NCBI RefSeq assembly: GCF_963678635.1
Contig: NC_087067.1
Span: 22,267,547-22,331,546, forward strand
Source of the DNA: Symsagittifera roscoffensis
Taxonomy: Eukaryota; Xenacoelomorpha; Acoela; Convolutidae
Direction: 5' to 3'
DNA length: 64,000 nucleotides
Below, piece after piece: positions 24,750 through 34,980 of this stretch. The position numbers and the translations under genes are program-made. Positions within the stretch are counted from its first letter, which is position 1; every line of letters starts with the position of its first letter. Under the pieces are notes generated by a model. It did no database searches. It saw only the letters and a list, made by a program, of their open reading frames with translations, and was not told the origin of the DNA.

Positions 24750-27018
24750 TTCTATGGAGAAGATCAAATGAGGCTGTGTCTGACTAAATAGCCGCATTAT
24801 CCGATAGATTCGTGACAACTGTAGAACTGTTCAGGTTATCCGAAAGAATCAAGTCAAGTGTATGTGTGCGGCTCTGTAGGAAGATAGTTGTCCAGTAAAA
24901 TTGGGTTCACTTTCGATCCAGAGAGTTCGTCTATTTGGTCTATAATGTCTATAAAACGCCTTTTTCTATTGAGTTTTGTGGGTCCTACCTTTTGGCTTAA
25001 CCGCCGTAGTATTGTATTTTTACCAGTATTGATGATGTTTTCCTGATCAGGTGCGCTTTTTTCTGACAAATCTACAATCTCGTGCTTTGGGATATTCACT
25101 GGGATCTACTTTGACTGTTGTGAGTTCTGTCTATCCGGCAGACCGGTGGAATGTTTGTTTTCGCCAACTGAGTCTGGATGTGAGGTGGTAGGGTTTTCTC
25201 TCGGGCCAGAAGATTTGATCCTTATCGGGCCTTCGTGATTTTGAGCCTCGTTTGTCTGTCCGTCTAAAATCTAGGATTTTATGTTTTCTCGAGTGATATG
25301 TGAGTGTGAAAGGGTTTTTTTTAGGTTCAGCTTCTTTAATGTGGTCCAAAAATTTCCGTTCCCCAAGCATATCTCTACAGGGAAAGCTTGCAGCAAACCA
25401 TTCTCAACCGCTGATATCAGAAGTCTCCCATCGAATTTACATGCATTCATCGCAAGCTGGTTTTGTGAATAATTAGATGCTCTATTCCTAGTGCTGTTGT
25501 CTGAGGTGTCGAATGCATTTTCTTGTCTCGTCTTGGGACCTAGTTTGCTGATAGTAAGTGGCTTCTTCTAATTCTTCCGCTTTAAAACTTTAAAAAAGCC
25601 CTTGAGTGGTATACTTAAAGACAAAAGTTTTGAGTGAGAAGGGATTTTTTTTCGGGATAATTTTGTCTTTGTATCCGCCGTCAATTCGGTCGTCGATGTT
25701 CGTGAGCCATTGCTGAATTTTTTTGTAAAGTATCTACAGTTTTTTTCTACTAGTCTGTTCGAACCATGTCACCTACTGTACGATATATCAATTTAATTAT
25801 ATTAGAATTGCAACATAGTTTAAAATTTTGATTGGCAAAACAAGAAGCTTGATCAACCCGAATAGAAAAAGGGATGCCATTAAGATAATTGAAACCTTGA
25901 AGAAAATCGATAACTGTATTTGATGATGTGGATGAGGTGATTTTAGCCGTTGGATGTCTCCCATTTCAAATCTATAGGACTAGCAAAGCAAAATCTAAGT
26001 TAGGTTCTTCGTTTGGTTCAGATCAGGAGGTTAGCAAGTTGATCTGCAAACTTGGGGTATTAATCTTCACATTCTTATCCTCTTTTGTACACTCTGATTA
26101 ATTTACGCCGAGAAAACCAATTTGACTCTGTGACCACCCATTTTCCGTCCTGGAAGGGCTCGTGAAGGTTGTGTTTGAAATGGTTTAAATAAGAGATGTT
26201 TGCAATAATCGTCTTTAGTTTCTTTTAATGTGCTTTGACGATAGGGCTTAACCTTGATTCTTCTTTGGTAAAGGAGGCCACAAACTTAGCAATAAAAAAC
26301 AGGTTGAAATCCAATGGTCCTTCAAGCAACTTCAAGTTTTTTGTATTCAGATAACATGAGAAATTCGAGGAAAACTTGAATACTGAAGTGGACAAAAAAC
26401 TGACAGTTTGATTATTTGCCAAGATTAAAGTATTTGAAAAAATAGAATTCTGGGATTGCTTTCGGAAAACTTTCGGAATTACAAAACTCATTATTTTTGT
26501 GTTTCAAATTGCAAAATGTAGAAGTCGAGTTCAAAAAACTTAGAACTGAGGCTACTAAGTAATAACAACAAATATCTTCCGGAACTAGGATTTTCCGAAT
26601 TTGAGCCTTTTGAGTTGCAGTTTAACCATTGTTGCTAAAATTTCCTTGGCGTAATGCAGTAAACGAATTGCCTTTCGGTTCGGAATTCTAAAAATTAAGC
26701 TGGGTGAATTCCATATCTTTCCCAGACAAAAAATTAAATGTAAAATTAAACGGTAAGAGTCAATCAACCCATCTGGTTAAACGACTGTGGTAAGTTTTGT
26801 TTCCATGATTTGGCTAAATTGCGGAAAGAATGGTTTTGTGATCTGGAACGATTTGCGAAGTCTGAACATTAAAAATGACTCTAAGAAAAATCTGTCGTCT
26901 GAATAACTCCTTTAAAAATCTCTTCGTTAGTGGAATCTTTTGATTCATGAGCTTTTTAAAATCTTGAAGCGAAGGAAACAGTTTTATTATCATTCCTGTG
27001 GAAATGTTCTAAGGAGAC
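24750..27018 (-). mobile_element. Ty3/gypsy-type fragment with integrase core, unit D
   Basis: Matches unit C. The integrase core lies at about 25,965-25,755 and the pol C-terminal-like frame at 24,854-25,099. At its upper end it runs without a satellite junction into the flank, where gag-like sequence of the same orientation is found. It is the only copy still joined to more of the element. Confidence 0.7.
24844..25542. other. Same ~699-bp segment in unit D
   Basis: Collinear with 19,422-20,119 and bounded by the same TTATCCGA and GTTTGCTGATAG. Its presence at the array edge, joined to the rest of the gypsy element, supports its being the ancestral state. Confidence 0.8.
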
Positions 27019-29104
27019 CTCGATTCCACTTGTGATGCGCCGTTCATACTCTGGTGATAACTTTCACGTCAAAATGAGTACTTTCCGTTAATTTTATAGT
27101 TTCCTGTTTGATCTGCTTGATTGCTTTAGTATGGTCTTCGTATAACCCGAAAATTGATTTCTTGTTTAACAGAGGATGCTAAATTTGGGGAAAAAATATT
27201 GTGTTCGTTTGTGGAACCAAAGATTGATCCTAATTCTGCGAGGATTTTGAGAATGGGTAAACATCTGATTGCTTTGGTTTCATCTACCAATCATTCGGTT
27301 CCTGATTTTGAAAGTTTAAATTCACGCCCATCTGTTTTTTTTAAATAAAATAAGCGGTTCAACCACCTGACAGCAAAATTAAACTCGTCTAAAATCAATA
27401 AACTTTTAAGAACTATGTTTTTTATGTTTTAGGATGCTTGCTTTGGTTGCAATAAGAAAATTGTTCAAGTAACATATTGTGAAAGGGATGTTTCCTGTTG
27501 CCGAGTCCATTACTGGTATGGAATACCATTGGCATATCACCAAGTTCACAAAAATCACTTAAAAATTGATAATTGCGAGTAAAATTATGTCCTTCTTTGG
27601 TTAAGTTACAGTGAGTGCTGGTGAAATTTTCTGTAGAATCCTAAAAGTCTGCGTTTTTAACGCAAGAATCTTTTGAATTTTGGGCGGCTCTGTTAACGAC
27701 AAAATTGCAAATTTTGGGCACTTGGTTTTTTGGTTTTTAAATTTGTTTGTTCTCAATTTTGAGTCTAGTGCCAGTTCGAGAGTATTGTCTTTTTTGGAGG
27801 TAATAACTATTGACTAATGCATCTATCATGGTCACAACAATCAAAATTTTTATTGAGTCCTTAGGATAAAGTCGATTCAGTTCCTTCATTAGGTCTAATA
27901 AAGGAAATGGAACGCAACTGGCTTGTAATTGAATAATTTTCTCAGGTTTGGGGGAAAAATCAATTTCATCAGAATGATTTTTTACTTTTCCGTTTCAAAG
28001 AAATAATTGTTACAAAGTTTTATTTATATTTTCAACCTTTTTTTGGTTTTGGAATTTTTTTTATAGAATAACGGGTTTTTCCGATCTGAAAATGAGGAAA
28101 AAGCGTCTGGGAGACATCGATCCCTGTTTTTGGTAAATTGGCGTTGCAAAGAATATTCCTCTCGGGACTTTGGTCAAAATAAGCGCATTCTTTGTGCGAG
28201 TACCCGTTTGAATTTTATGATATAAATAAATTTCCAGTGATGTTAAAAACAGTCTCGTTAAAGCCATAGTACAGATCATTAATCAATTGGTCAACCGGAC
28301 AAATCTTTAAAGGATCGCGTAGCCTTATTTCGTGTAATTATTTTTGTTAAGGAAGTTAACTGGGCATGCAGAGTCCACTTATTTGATTAATTTACCTGAC
28401 TTTCGTTTCCGAGACCAATATTCAAAAGTTTCTTGTGTTCTTTAACTTCGTCGTCAGAAAATTTTGTTGCGTTCAATAGAAAACAATCATCGTTAGCGCC
28501 TTGTTTGAAATTTGATCTTGTGTTGATCACTCCACAAAAGTCTCTTATATTTTCTACATCCGGTTGATCCGAAGGAAATTTGAAGCCTGTAAATTATACA
28601 GGTTGAGTATCTACAATATTTACACTTTTCTGACAAGATTTACAGTCTGGTATAGTGTTCTTTGTAATTACACGATGTGAAGGTTGTTTTTTTTTGCAGG
28701 ACATACTGCTAAACGGTTTTGGAAAACGTACCGCCAAATTTCATACAAGGGTTGTTTCGCTCGATAATCAGAGTCCGTTCTCTTTCAACATTAAAAAGAT
28801 TACAAGATTCTTTTACAAACGATCCATTGGACCTGAATTTTTTCATCTTCTTCATATGATTAGTTATTAGTTCTTCGTTTTTTAATGCTATGTTTAGTGC
28901 TTCTAACGGGCGAAAGTTTCTGTCATTAACTTATTTTGGTTGTCGGATTTTGTTTTCAATTTATTTATGAAAGTATCTCTTATCAGTTGGTCCTTTCCGG
29001 CGGATATTTCACACTTTTTTGCCATTTTGACTGAGGCTTTCCAAAATTGTTCCAAAGACTCGTTGTTTTCTGTTTCACTTTTTGTGCTTTTCAAACAAAA
29101 AAAT
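27019..29104 (-). mobile_element. Remaining gypsy-type element outside the array, with gag remnants
   Basis: Same strand as the gypsy piece. A gag-like frame at 28,903-29,094 (minus) contains SLEQFWKASVKMAKKCEIS, like the Ty3/gypsy capsid region. Below it, near 28,644-28,690, TSCNYKEHYTRL resembles a CCHC zinc knuckle that has lost its last Cys. Between 27.0 and 28.5 kb I see only broken frames and no recognisable RT. From gag to the pol end is only about 4.3 kb, so large parts are deleted. The gag 5' end is cut off at about 29,104 by MITE-related sequence. Confidence 0.55.
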
Positions 29105-29223
29105 TAGAAAAATTTGGGTTGGTCGGTCAAAATGAATGTCGGCCAAAATGAATGTCAAAAATAATACCAAATACCAAAAGGGGGAACCTTTGGTTGGTGA
29201 GGAGGTCGATACCCTGAATCATA
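29105..29223. repeat. Partial copy of the interior of a hAT-like MITE
   Basis: GAATGTC and GGGAACCTTTGGTTGGTGAG, then GAGGTCGATACCCTGA, match the interior of the 34,559-34,980 element (GGGAACCTTTGGTTGGCGAG at 34,911). It lies outside the TTTGGTCT duplication of the stub at 29,232, so it is a separate or rearranged piece. Confidence 0.55.
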
Positions 29224-29231
29224 TTTGGTCT

Positions 29232-29285
29232 CAGGTGTGGACATAGGAGGTAGAATGCCTAAATTCACCCCTAAATCCTCCCCTG
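29232..29285. mobile_element. 54-bp hAT-like MITE stub
   Basis: Starts CAGGTGTGGA, ends AAATCCTCCCCTG, and is flanked on both sides by the 8-bp duplication TTTGGTCT (29,224-29,231 and 29,286-29,293). The same site in the second duplicated segment holds a 422-bp element with the same flanks. Confidence 0.65.
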
Positions 29286-29789
29286 TTTGGTCTTCATAAT
29301 TCATTTTGTAAAACCTCGTTACATCATAATTTTGATTCTTTTGTTAATTGGGGGAGCCTTTTTTAAAAAAAAAATTTTGTTCAATGTCTGAAAGAGGCTA
29401 AAACATGATGCATAAATAGGAGCAAGCGAGCAATCCATTGGGCCGACAGCACTTTTCGCTTAAGAGAGAAAGACGAAGAAGACAGGGGAACCACAACCAG
29501 TCCTTTTGTGTCGACCATTCTCCCGTTTCTGAGTGAGAGCCAACTAAAGAGAAACACAAGTTTGAGGAAGGTCAGCTCTCCAGTTCAGGATAATAAAATG
29601 AACAAGGGATACGAGAGTGCTTGAAGAAAAACAGTTGTGAAACCCACTTGGAACTGAGCAAATGATGATAGAATAAGACACTTGGAAAAAATTCTACGGG
29701 GATAGACAGTGGGACCTTGGTTTGAATTGAGAACCAACTTCTTGTTGCAAAATTAAAGTCTTACTTTATGAATTGTATATGTTCTTTTG

Positions 29790-30216
29790 GGGTACCGCGC
29801 AAACATCCGATATGTCAAACATGCGAAAAACCAATAAGTGCTGCAAACATCCAAAAACTAGCCTTACTAGTGCAAACAACCGATATTTTTCAAAAAGTAG
29901 GGCAAAGATTCGATTTCTACTGTTCGTTTAACAGATGCTATACTGGTTGATTGAAGGCAGATTCACGTGCTGCCAGCTTACCATCAGAGGGTAGGGTTGT
30001 ATGAGAAAAAAAGAGCCAGTTATCGCCGCGAAGCGTCGACGCGCGGGTAGCGCGTCCACCGGCGACCTTAAACCGAGAGTCGGCTAAGTTGGAATCGGAT
30101 AAATGAACTACGTCTTGTTTTGGAAACTCTTACGTCATATTATTACGTAATTTTTATATAAGTTAAGACGTTTGACACTGCGGATGTTTGATATATCGTA
30201 TGTTTGTACCGGACCC
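29790..30216. mobile_element. MITE with CAAACATCC subterminal repeats, copy 1
   Basis: Imperfect terminal inverted repeats: left GGGTACCGCG then CAAACATCCGATATGTCAAA; right end, complemented, GGGTCCGGTA then CAAACATACGATATATCAAA. Inside the left end CAAACATCC-like motifs recur (near 29,850 and 29,875), typical of transposase-binding subterminal repeats. The middle is unusually GC-rich for this window (CGCCGCGAAGCGTCGACGCG near 30,024). No transposase. Confidence 0.75.
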
Positions 30217-30239
30217 GTTTTTTTTGAGTTAACGCATGC

Positions 30240-33200
30240 TCTAAAACTCCTAATTTAAATTTATTAAGTGTCAATAAACAGTAAAGACATTTGTCTAGGT
30301 CGTGTTGTTTTTTTAAAATCAAAATAAACGCTTAGAGAAGGGGAAACGTTCAGATTTGATTTTTTTGCGGTTTTGACCCTTAAATAATTTTTCGATCGGA
30401 TACAGTTCATTTGCTTAATGGAAAGGAAAATCCACTCTAAAATAACAAAATTTTTCAACAGCTCCCTCAAAAAATGATTGACCTCTTATTTTAAAATATA
30501 TTTACATTTCAATAATTCCCAGCGAAAAAAAAATTATCTTCAGATCCAGTTGTCTCCAATTGAAATTCAAAGGGCGCTCATGAATTCAATAGAACGTTAA
30601 ATTGATATAATTTTGTTTCTTCAAACTTTTTGTCAAAAATTTAAATTTTTGGGTTTATAGACTTTTTTGTATTTGAGTTCATTGACACTTTTCCAACGGT
30701 CTGATGGTTTTGCTTCTCAGCTTAGTTTCTTTCATCCCGGTTTATTAATTAAAATTTATTGATGCTTAATATGCGCTTAGTTTATCTACATAAGAGGATT
30801 AAGTAACTTAATCAAAAATACTTGTCCAAAAATTGTTAAAATTTTAAACTGTTTTCTGTATGTTTTTTGGCTGTTTTTGTGAGTTCATGCTTTTTGTTTG
30901 CTCGTTGTCTCAGAGACGGGAAAAATTTCAATATACATGTAATTATTCTTGTAATAATTCTTACAAAAAAATTCATCTGCCGATACTTTTTTTGTAAGTT
31001 TTCGATAAAATGAAATTCTAAAGTCCCATTTTTCAAGAGAACAAACTTCGATGTAATGTTTTTCAAAAAACATTATTCTGACTCAAATTTTCACTGCACA
31101 CTACGGATATATGCTTTGCTCAAAAGGAGAGAAACTTTGATACTCTGCCCAATGCTTGGAAGCAAATGAACATTTGTTGAATATCTTTTAAACATAGGAA
31201 ATGTACTTTGAAAAAATATATTTCGATGGTCAATCAGGATTTTTGTTGCTACTCAACTTTTCATTAAGAGTCGATGTACCTAGTATAGACTCATAAACAG
31301 GTGACGATTAATTTTTAAGAGCAATGAACGTAGTGATAATTTTTTTAAAGTCTTGTTGTTTTTTTTAACAAGAAAAGGTCTTAAAATTTTTTCACGCTTA
31401 ATTTTAGTTTTTTTGCGATTTGACTCTTGATTTGTTTTTATATTCAATTCAATTTTTGGTTTTTAAGCTCAGTTCATTTCCTTTGTTGAACGGAAGATAA
31501 AATCCACTATGAACTATCGAAAGTGTAAGGGCTATAAAAACATGATCGACTTATAATTTCGAAAATGGAAATTCATTATCAAACTTCACAGGCAAATAAA
31601 AGTTTTGATCCAGTTTTCTCAAATTGAATTAGTTTTAGCAAAAAGTGTATATCATAAATTGTTCCACAATTTCGAAGAGCTTTAAGTACATCTGTTTTTT
31701 TTTCTTCGAAATCCAAAAGTTGACGTTTTTAAAAAAAAAAGATGACAGTTTTTTTGTTTCCTTCCTTTCGTTATAAATTTTCAACTGTCACTTGAATATG
31801 TTTTGGTTTTTTCTTTCATAAAAAAATTGAAATTTTGTTCAGGCCTGAATTTATTTTTCGCGATTTTTGATTTATTTTTATGCAAGATCAACTATTGAGC
31901 AGCGAAAGCGAAAAAAGTCAGGAGAAACGTGGTCGACTTCTGGTTTCGAAAGTGGAATTTAACTATTGAATTTCCCCATGTTTTATCTATTGATCCAAGT
32001 TTCTCAATTAAGTTTATTTAGTCAAAAAATGTCAATCAAAAAACCTATTTCTTTTTTTTAAGTTCGAAAATTCATATTTTTTCGAAATTTTATTTTTTAA
32101 TTTTTTTCGTTTACTGTCTGTTGGCTATGTAAATAATTTGAAAGAATATTGGAATATTTAAAAGGGGCTTAGCTCAAAACGCATATATGGTTTATCCTTA
32201 GCGAAATTTCTGTATGGCTAAGGGAATGCTACACTTTTTTCTAGATTTTTCTGACCCACAGCTCCAAATGGGAAATCAAGGAAAAAATTTGCTGTTTTTT
32301 GAATTCCGCGCTGCAGCTCTGTAGAAATCATTTTCTCTCAAAAATCTCTTTGAATTGTGAAAAAATATACACAATTTCCAAATCTATATTTGAATTATAA
32401 ATTTTTTTAATTTAAGAATTAAAGAAACTTTTATTAGAACTTGATTTCCACTTCAGCCCGACAAAACATCAATAGCATGATTATGGAATTCAACTTAAAA
32501 TAATCTTGATCTGTTTTCAAGAATTTGATTTTCTTTGTTTATCAACTTAGACTTAGTTCAATTAATGTGCTTTTTTGTTATATTTTAAAGAAAAAAGTCA
32601 ACAGCGAATCAACCAACCTAAAAAAAAAATTATATTGCTCACAAGTTTCAATTTCAATAATTTTTGAAGAAAAAACTACAAATACCAATTAGTTTTTCTC
32701 AGATAATTTTCTAGACCTTACACAAGCAAATTTAATTGGACTCAAATTTTCAAAAAAAATTAAAGAAAATTCACAATCACTTTTTCAGAGCAATTGAGCA
32801 GTCAAAAAAGGATGATACAAAGGTGGACAAAAAAACTCTTTAATTGGTTCTTCTGGGAAGTACTTTTAGCATACATGTCAATTTGCTTTCCAACGCAAAA
32901 GATTGAATTAGATTTTCGTCTTACCAAAAGATTTGTTCTTTTAAATTTGAGATTTGAAGTGATGTGCGTATCGGCGAATTATCTCTCGGACTTATTTGAA
33001 TTACCAATTCAATCACACAACTTTTTAAAAAAAAACAAATTGAGCCTCTTTTGTGTTTTTCTAAACAAAAAATCAGTTGCCACTATCATTGCACACATAA
33101 TTATTTCTGCTCTGAAATTTTTAATCAATTGGAATCATAATTTTGAACAGAATTTTTCAAAACTGACTGAATTTATAACTTCCTCATCTTTTTTCAGTTA

Positions 33201-34150
33201 CTAAAACTATTGAAAAGATAAATTTGACGGAAATTTTCTAACCCAAATCATAAGTCAATATGCTTTCGCAATCAGCGTATAGATTAAGTTTCCTTTTTAT
33301 AGGGTTGAAATTTAGTGAAAAACCAGATTGAACTCAACTATTTGGCACTTGATTGGACCAAAATTTATTCCATTTTTAGTCGAGCTGACTCTTCCAACGA
33401 ATTAGTACCTACAAATAATATTTACAAAAACAACCTTGGCATCTGTTACTGATTGAGAGAACTGCAAAATGCGAATACTTTCAGGTTCAAAAAAACGAAG
33501 TGATAATGATTTTTTTCAATTTTAGAGGTATTTTAACACTTGTTGATAGGAAAGCAAACTCTACTATCGAACAGAACTAGTGTAAAAGTCATCAAAAACG
33601 TGAATAAATTGTAGTTTCGAAATTAGCTTTTAAGTTTTTGAACTCCCAGTTAGACAACAAAATTACCTATTGATCTAATTTTCTCTAACTGGGAAAACTG
33701 TGAGAAAAAAATTGCCAATCATATGCAATTTGTGGAAACCAAATGACTTCAATGTGATGTGTATTTTTAAAGTTTACGAGTTAAAAAAGATTCAAAGTTT
33801 TTAATCAATTTTGTTAGCTTCCTTGAATTCTTCTACACGTTTCCAACCATCTCTTGGCTATAGTCTATAATGGTTTCAAGAAGACAGCAAGATCGTTCAG
33901 GCTTTGCTGGAATTTGACCAAACTCTCGTCAATAGCACAAACTTGAACAATCAATGTACCTTATCAAGTTTTTGTTAACTTTCCTGGACTTTATTCTCAA
34001 GCATAGATTTGAACTATCAAAACGAAGTGGAAAGAAATTATGCGCTTGGCATGTTATTCCAAATATCGATTACCCCATACGATCAAGTGCAATATCATTT
34101 TGAAAGCCTTATATTAGTACATAGGAACCCAAAAAAAATAATTAATTTTT
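30240..34150. repeat. AT-rich DNA with old internal repeats
   Basis: A diverged unit recurs near 30,410, 31,480, 31,890 and 33,540. Its recognisable parts are TTCATTTGCTTAATGGAAAG, an AAAATCCACT block, GATCGACTTATAATTTCGAA, and TTGATCCAGTTTTCTC. Spacing is irregular (about 1.1, 0.4 and 1.7 kb). The copy at 35,940-39,880 has the same units. I see no gene. Confidence 0.5.
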
Positions 34151-34550
34151 CGTGGCTGATTTTTGTTGCCTTAATTTCGATTTTAATTTATTTGCTGATT
34201 AAAATGCAAATTACGCTCTCACAAAAGTGCAAATAACAAAATGACAAATGACGTGAAAATGCATGATTGACTTTTAAGTTAAACTCCCACCAAAAAGTAC
34301 TAAAAAATGGCATTTTTTCCAAGAATTTGTCTCTGGCGGAAAAAAAATTAGGCAAAGATGGTCATTGTTTATAGGTTTGTTGGAATCAGACAATTAATTC
34401 AGTTTTTCAATAATTGGCAAGTTTTAAATGATTTTCTGGTTTTTTCCTTCAACATCATCTTCAAATTACGTTCTACGAGTAATTTTTTGTTCGCAATGTC
34501 TGATTGTTACAAAATTTTGAATGCAGACCAATTAGATTATCATAAACATA
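34151..34550. other. Spacer between the two duplicated segments
   Basis: About 400 bp of AT-rich DNA with no similarity I can see to either duplicated copy. It holds a 71-codon open frame on the plus strand (34,358) with no recognisable domain. No gene supported. Confidence 0.5.
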
Positions 34551-34558
34551 TTTGGTCT

Positions 34559-34980
34559 CAGAGGTGGATCTAGGATTTTCTCGAGGTGCGGGGCGCGTAT
34601 TTTCAAAATGTTTCAAAAATTTTATCAACCCTTTCTCAGGTCGACCAAACTGATTTTCCGAGCTCTCATATCAATTTAAAGACCCTATTTTGATTTTAAA
34701 AAATTCAGCGTCGCAGGAAAATTTTTAAAAAACAGGTCAAAAAATTCCGTTTTTGGACACTTTTTGGAAAGTTTTGACCAAATTTTTGCGTTTTTTTTTC
34801 GGCGTGCGCTTCTCTTCAAGGTTAGGAAACATAAAAACAAAAATAAATAAATTAAGAAAAATGAAGAGCTGGTCGACCGAAAATGGATGTCAAAAACTAA
34901 TATCAAAAGAGGGAACCTTTGGTTGGCGAGGAGGTCGAATCCCTGAGAGTCCCTATATCCACCCCCTAAATCCGCCCTTG
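34559..34980. mobile_element. hAT-like MITE, 422 bp, with intact 8-bp target duplication
   Basis: Begins CAGAGGTGGATCTAGG and ends CTAAATCCGCCCTTG, so the ends are inverted repeats of the CARRGGYGGAT type. Perfect 8-bp duplication TTTGGTCT at 34,551-34,558 and 34,981-34,988. Related pieces occur at 29,105-29,285, 42,058 and 46,137. No transposase. Confidence 0.8.

Larger units (their letters stand above)
1..27018. repeat. Satellite array of ~82-86-bp monomers with higher-order structure
   Basis: Diverged copies of one AT-rich monomer fill this stretch. Recurring blocks are TAGCTTGCTTAGAAAAA, then TTTTGCGAACCGATTCAGTC, then GAAATAACTTGAAGTA, then TTTCAAAGTTTCATAGCTTG, after which the next copy starts. 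Successive TTGCTT/TTGCCT anchors at 5650, 5735, 5817 and 5898 are 81-85 bp apart. Neighbouring monomers differ a lot, while monomers one higher-order unit apart are nearly identical, which is the signature of higher-order repeats. Retroelement pieces interrupt the monomers at fixed places in the units. Short ORFs here are by-products of the repeat. Confidence 0.9.
21674..27018. repeat. Large higher-order unit D (~5.35 kb), right end of array
   Basis: Collinear with C: monomers, Pao piece (23,054-24,126), monomers, gypsy piece from about 24,750. Unlike B and C it does not return to satellite: after GAGACCTCGA the sequence continues as non-satellite DNA, still retroelement-like, to about 29.1 kb. 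This is the edge of the array. A short stretch near 21,030-21,110 of C is missing around 26,460. Confidence 0.85.
29286..34150. repeat. Segmental duplication, copy 1 (~4.9 kb)
   Basis: Direct repeat of 34,981-39,880. Offsets rise slowly from +5,692 (29.8 kb) through +5,719 (31.1 kb) to about +5,734 (34.0 kb), which indicates small indels. Both copies start just after TTTGGTCT (TCATAATTCA) and lose similarity after TAGGAACCC near 34,130 / 39,860. Contents: an early region with stretches such as GAGCAATCCATTGGGCCGAC, a MITE, and then about 3.9 kb of AT-rich DNA with old internal repeats. No gene is supported: open frames in one copy are broken in the other. Confidence 0.85.

Noticed and set aside
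1-27018. Regularly spaced repeats resembling a CRISPR array
   Set aside because: The spacing is head-to-tail monomers without unique spacers, in an animal genome. It is satellite DNA.
29395-29790. Possible LTR in the duplicated segments (GAGCAATCCATTGGGCCGAC region, present at 29.4 and 35.1 kb)
   Set aside because: The two copies are explained by the segmental duplication. No TG..CA ends, primer-binding site or internal retroelement between them was found.
32794-33204. 136-codon open frame in duplication copy 1
   Set aside because: It starts at a non-ATG codon, has no domain, and the homologous frame in copy 2 (from about 38,520) is broken by stops.
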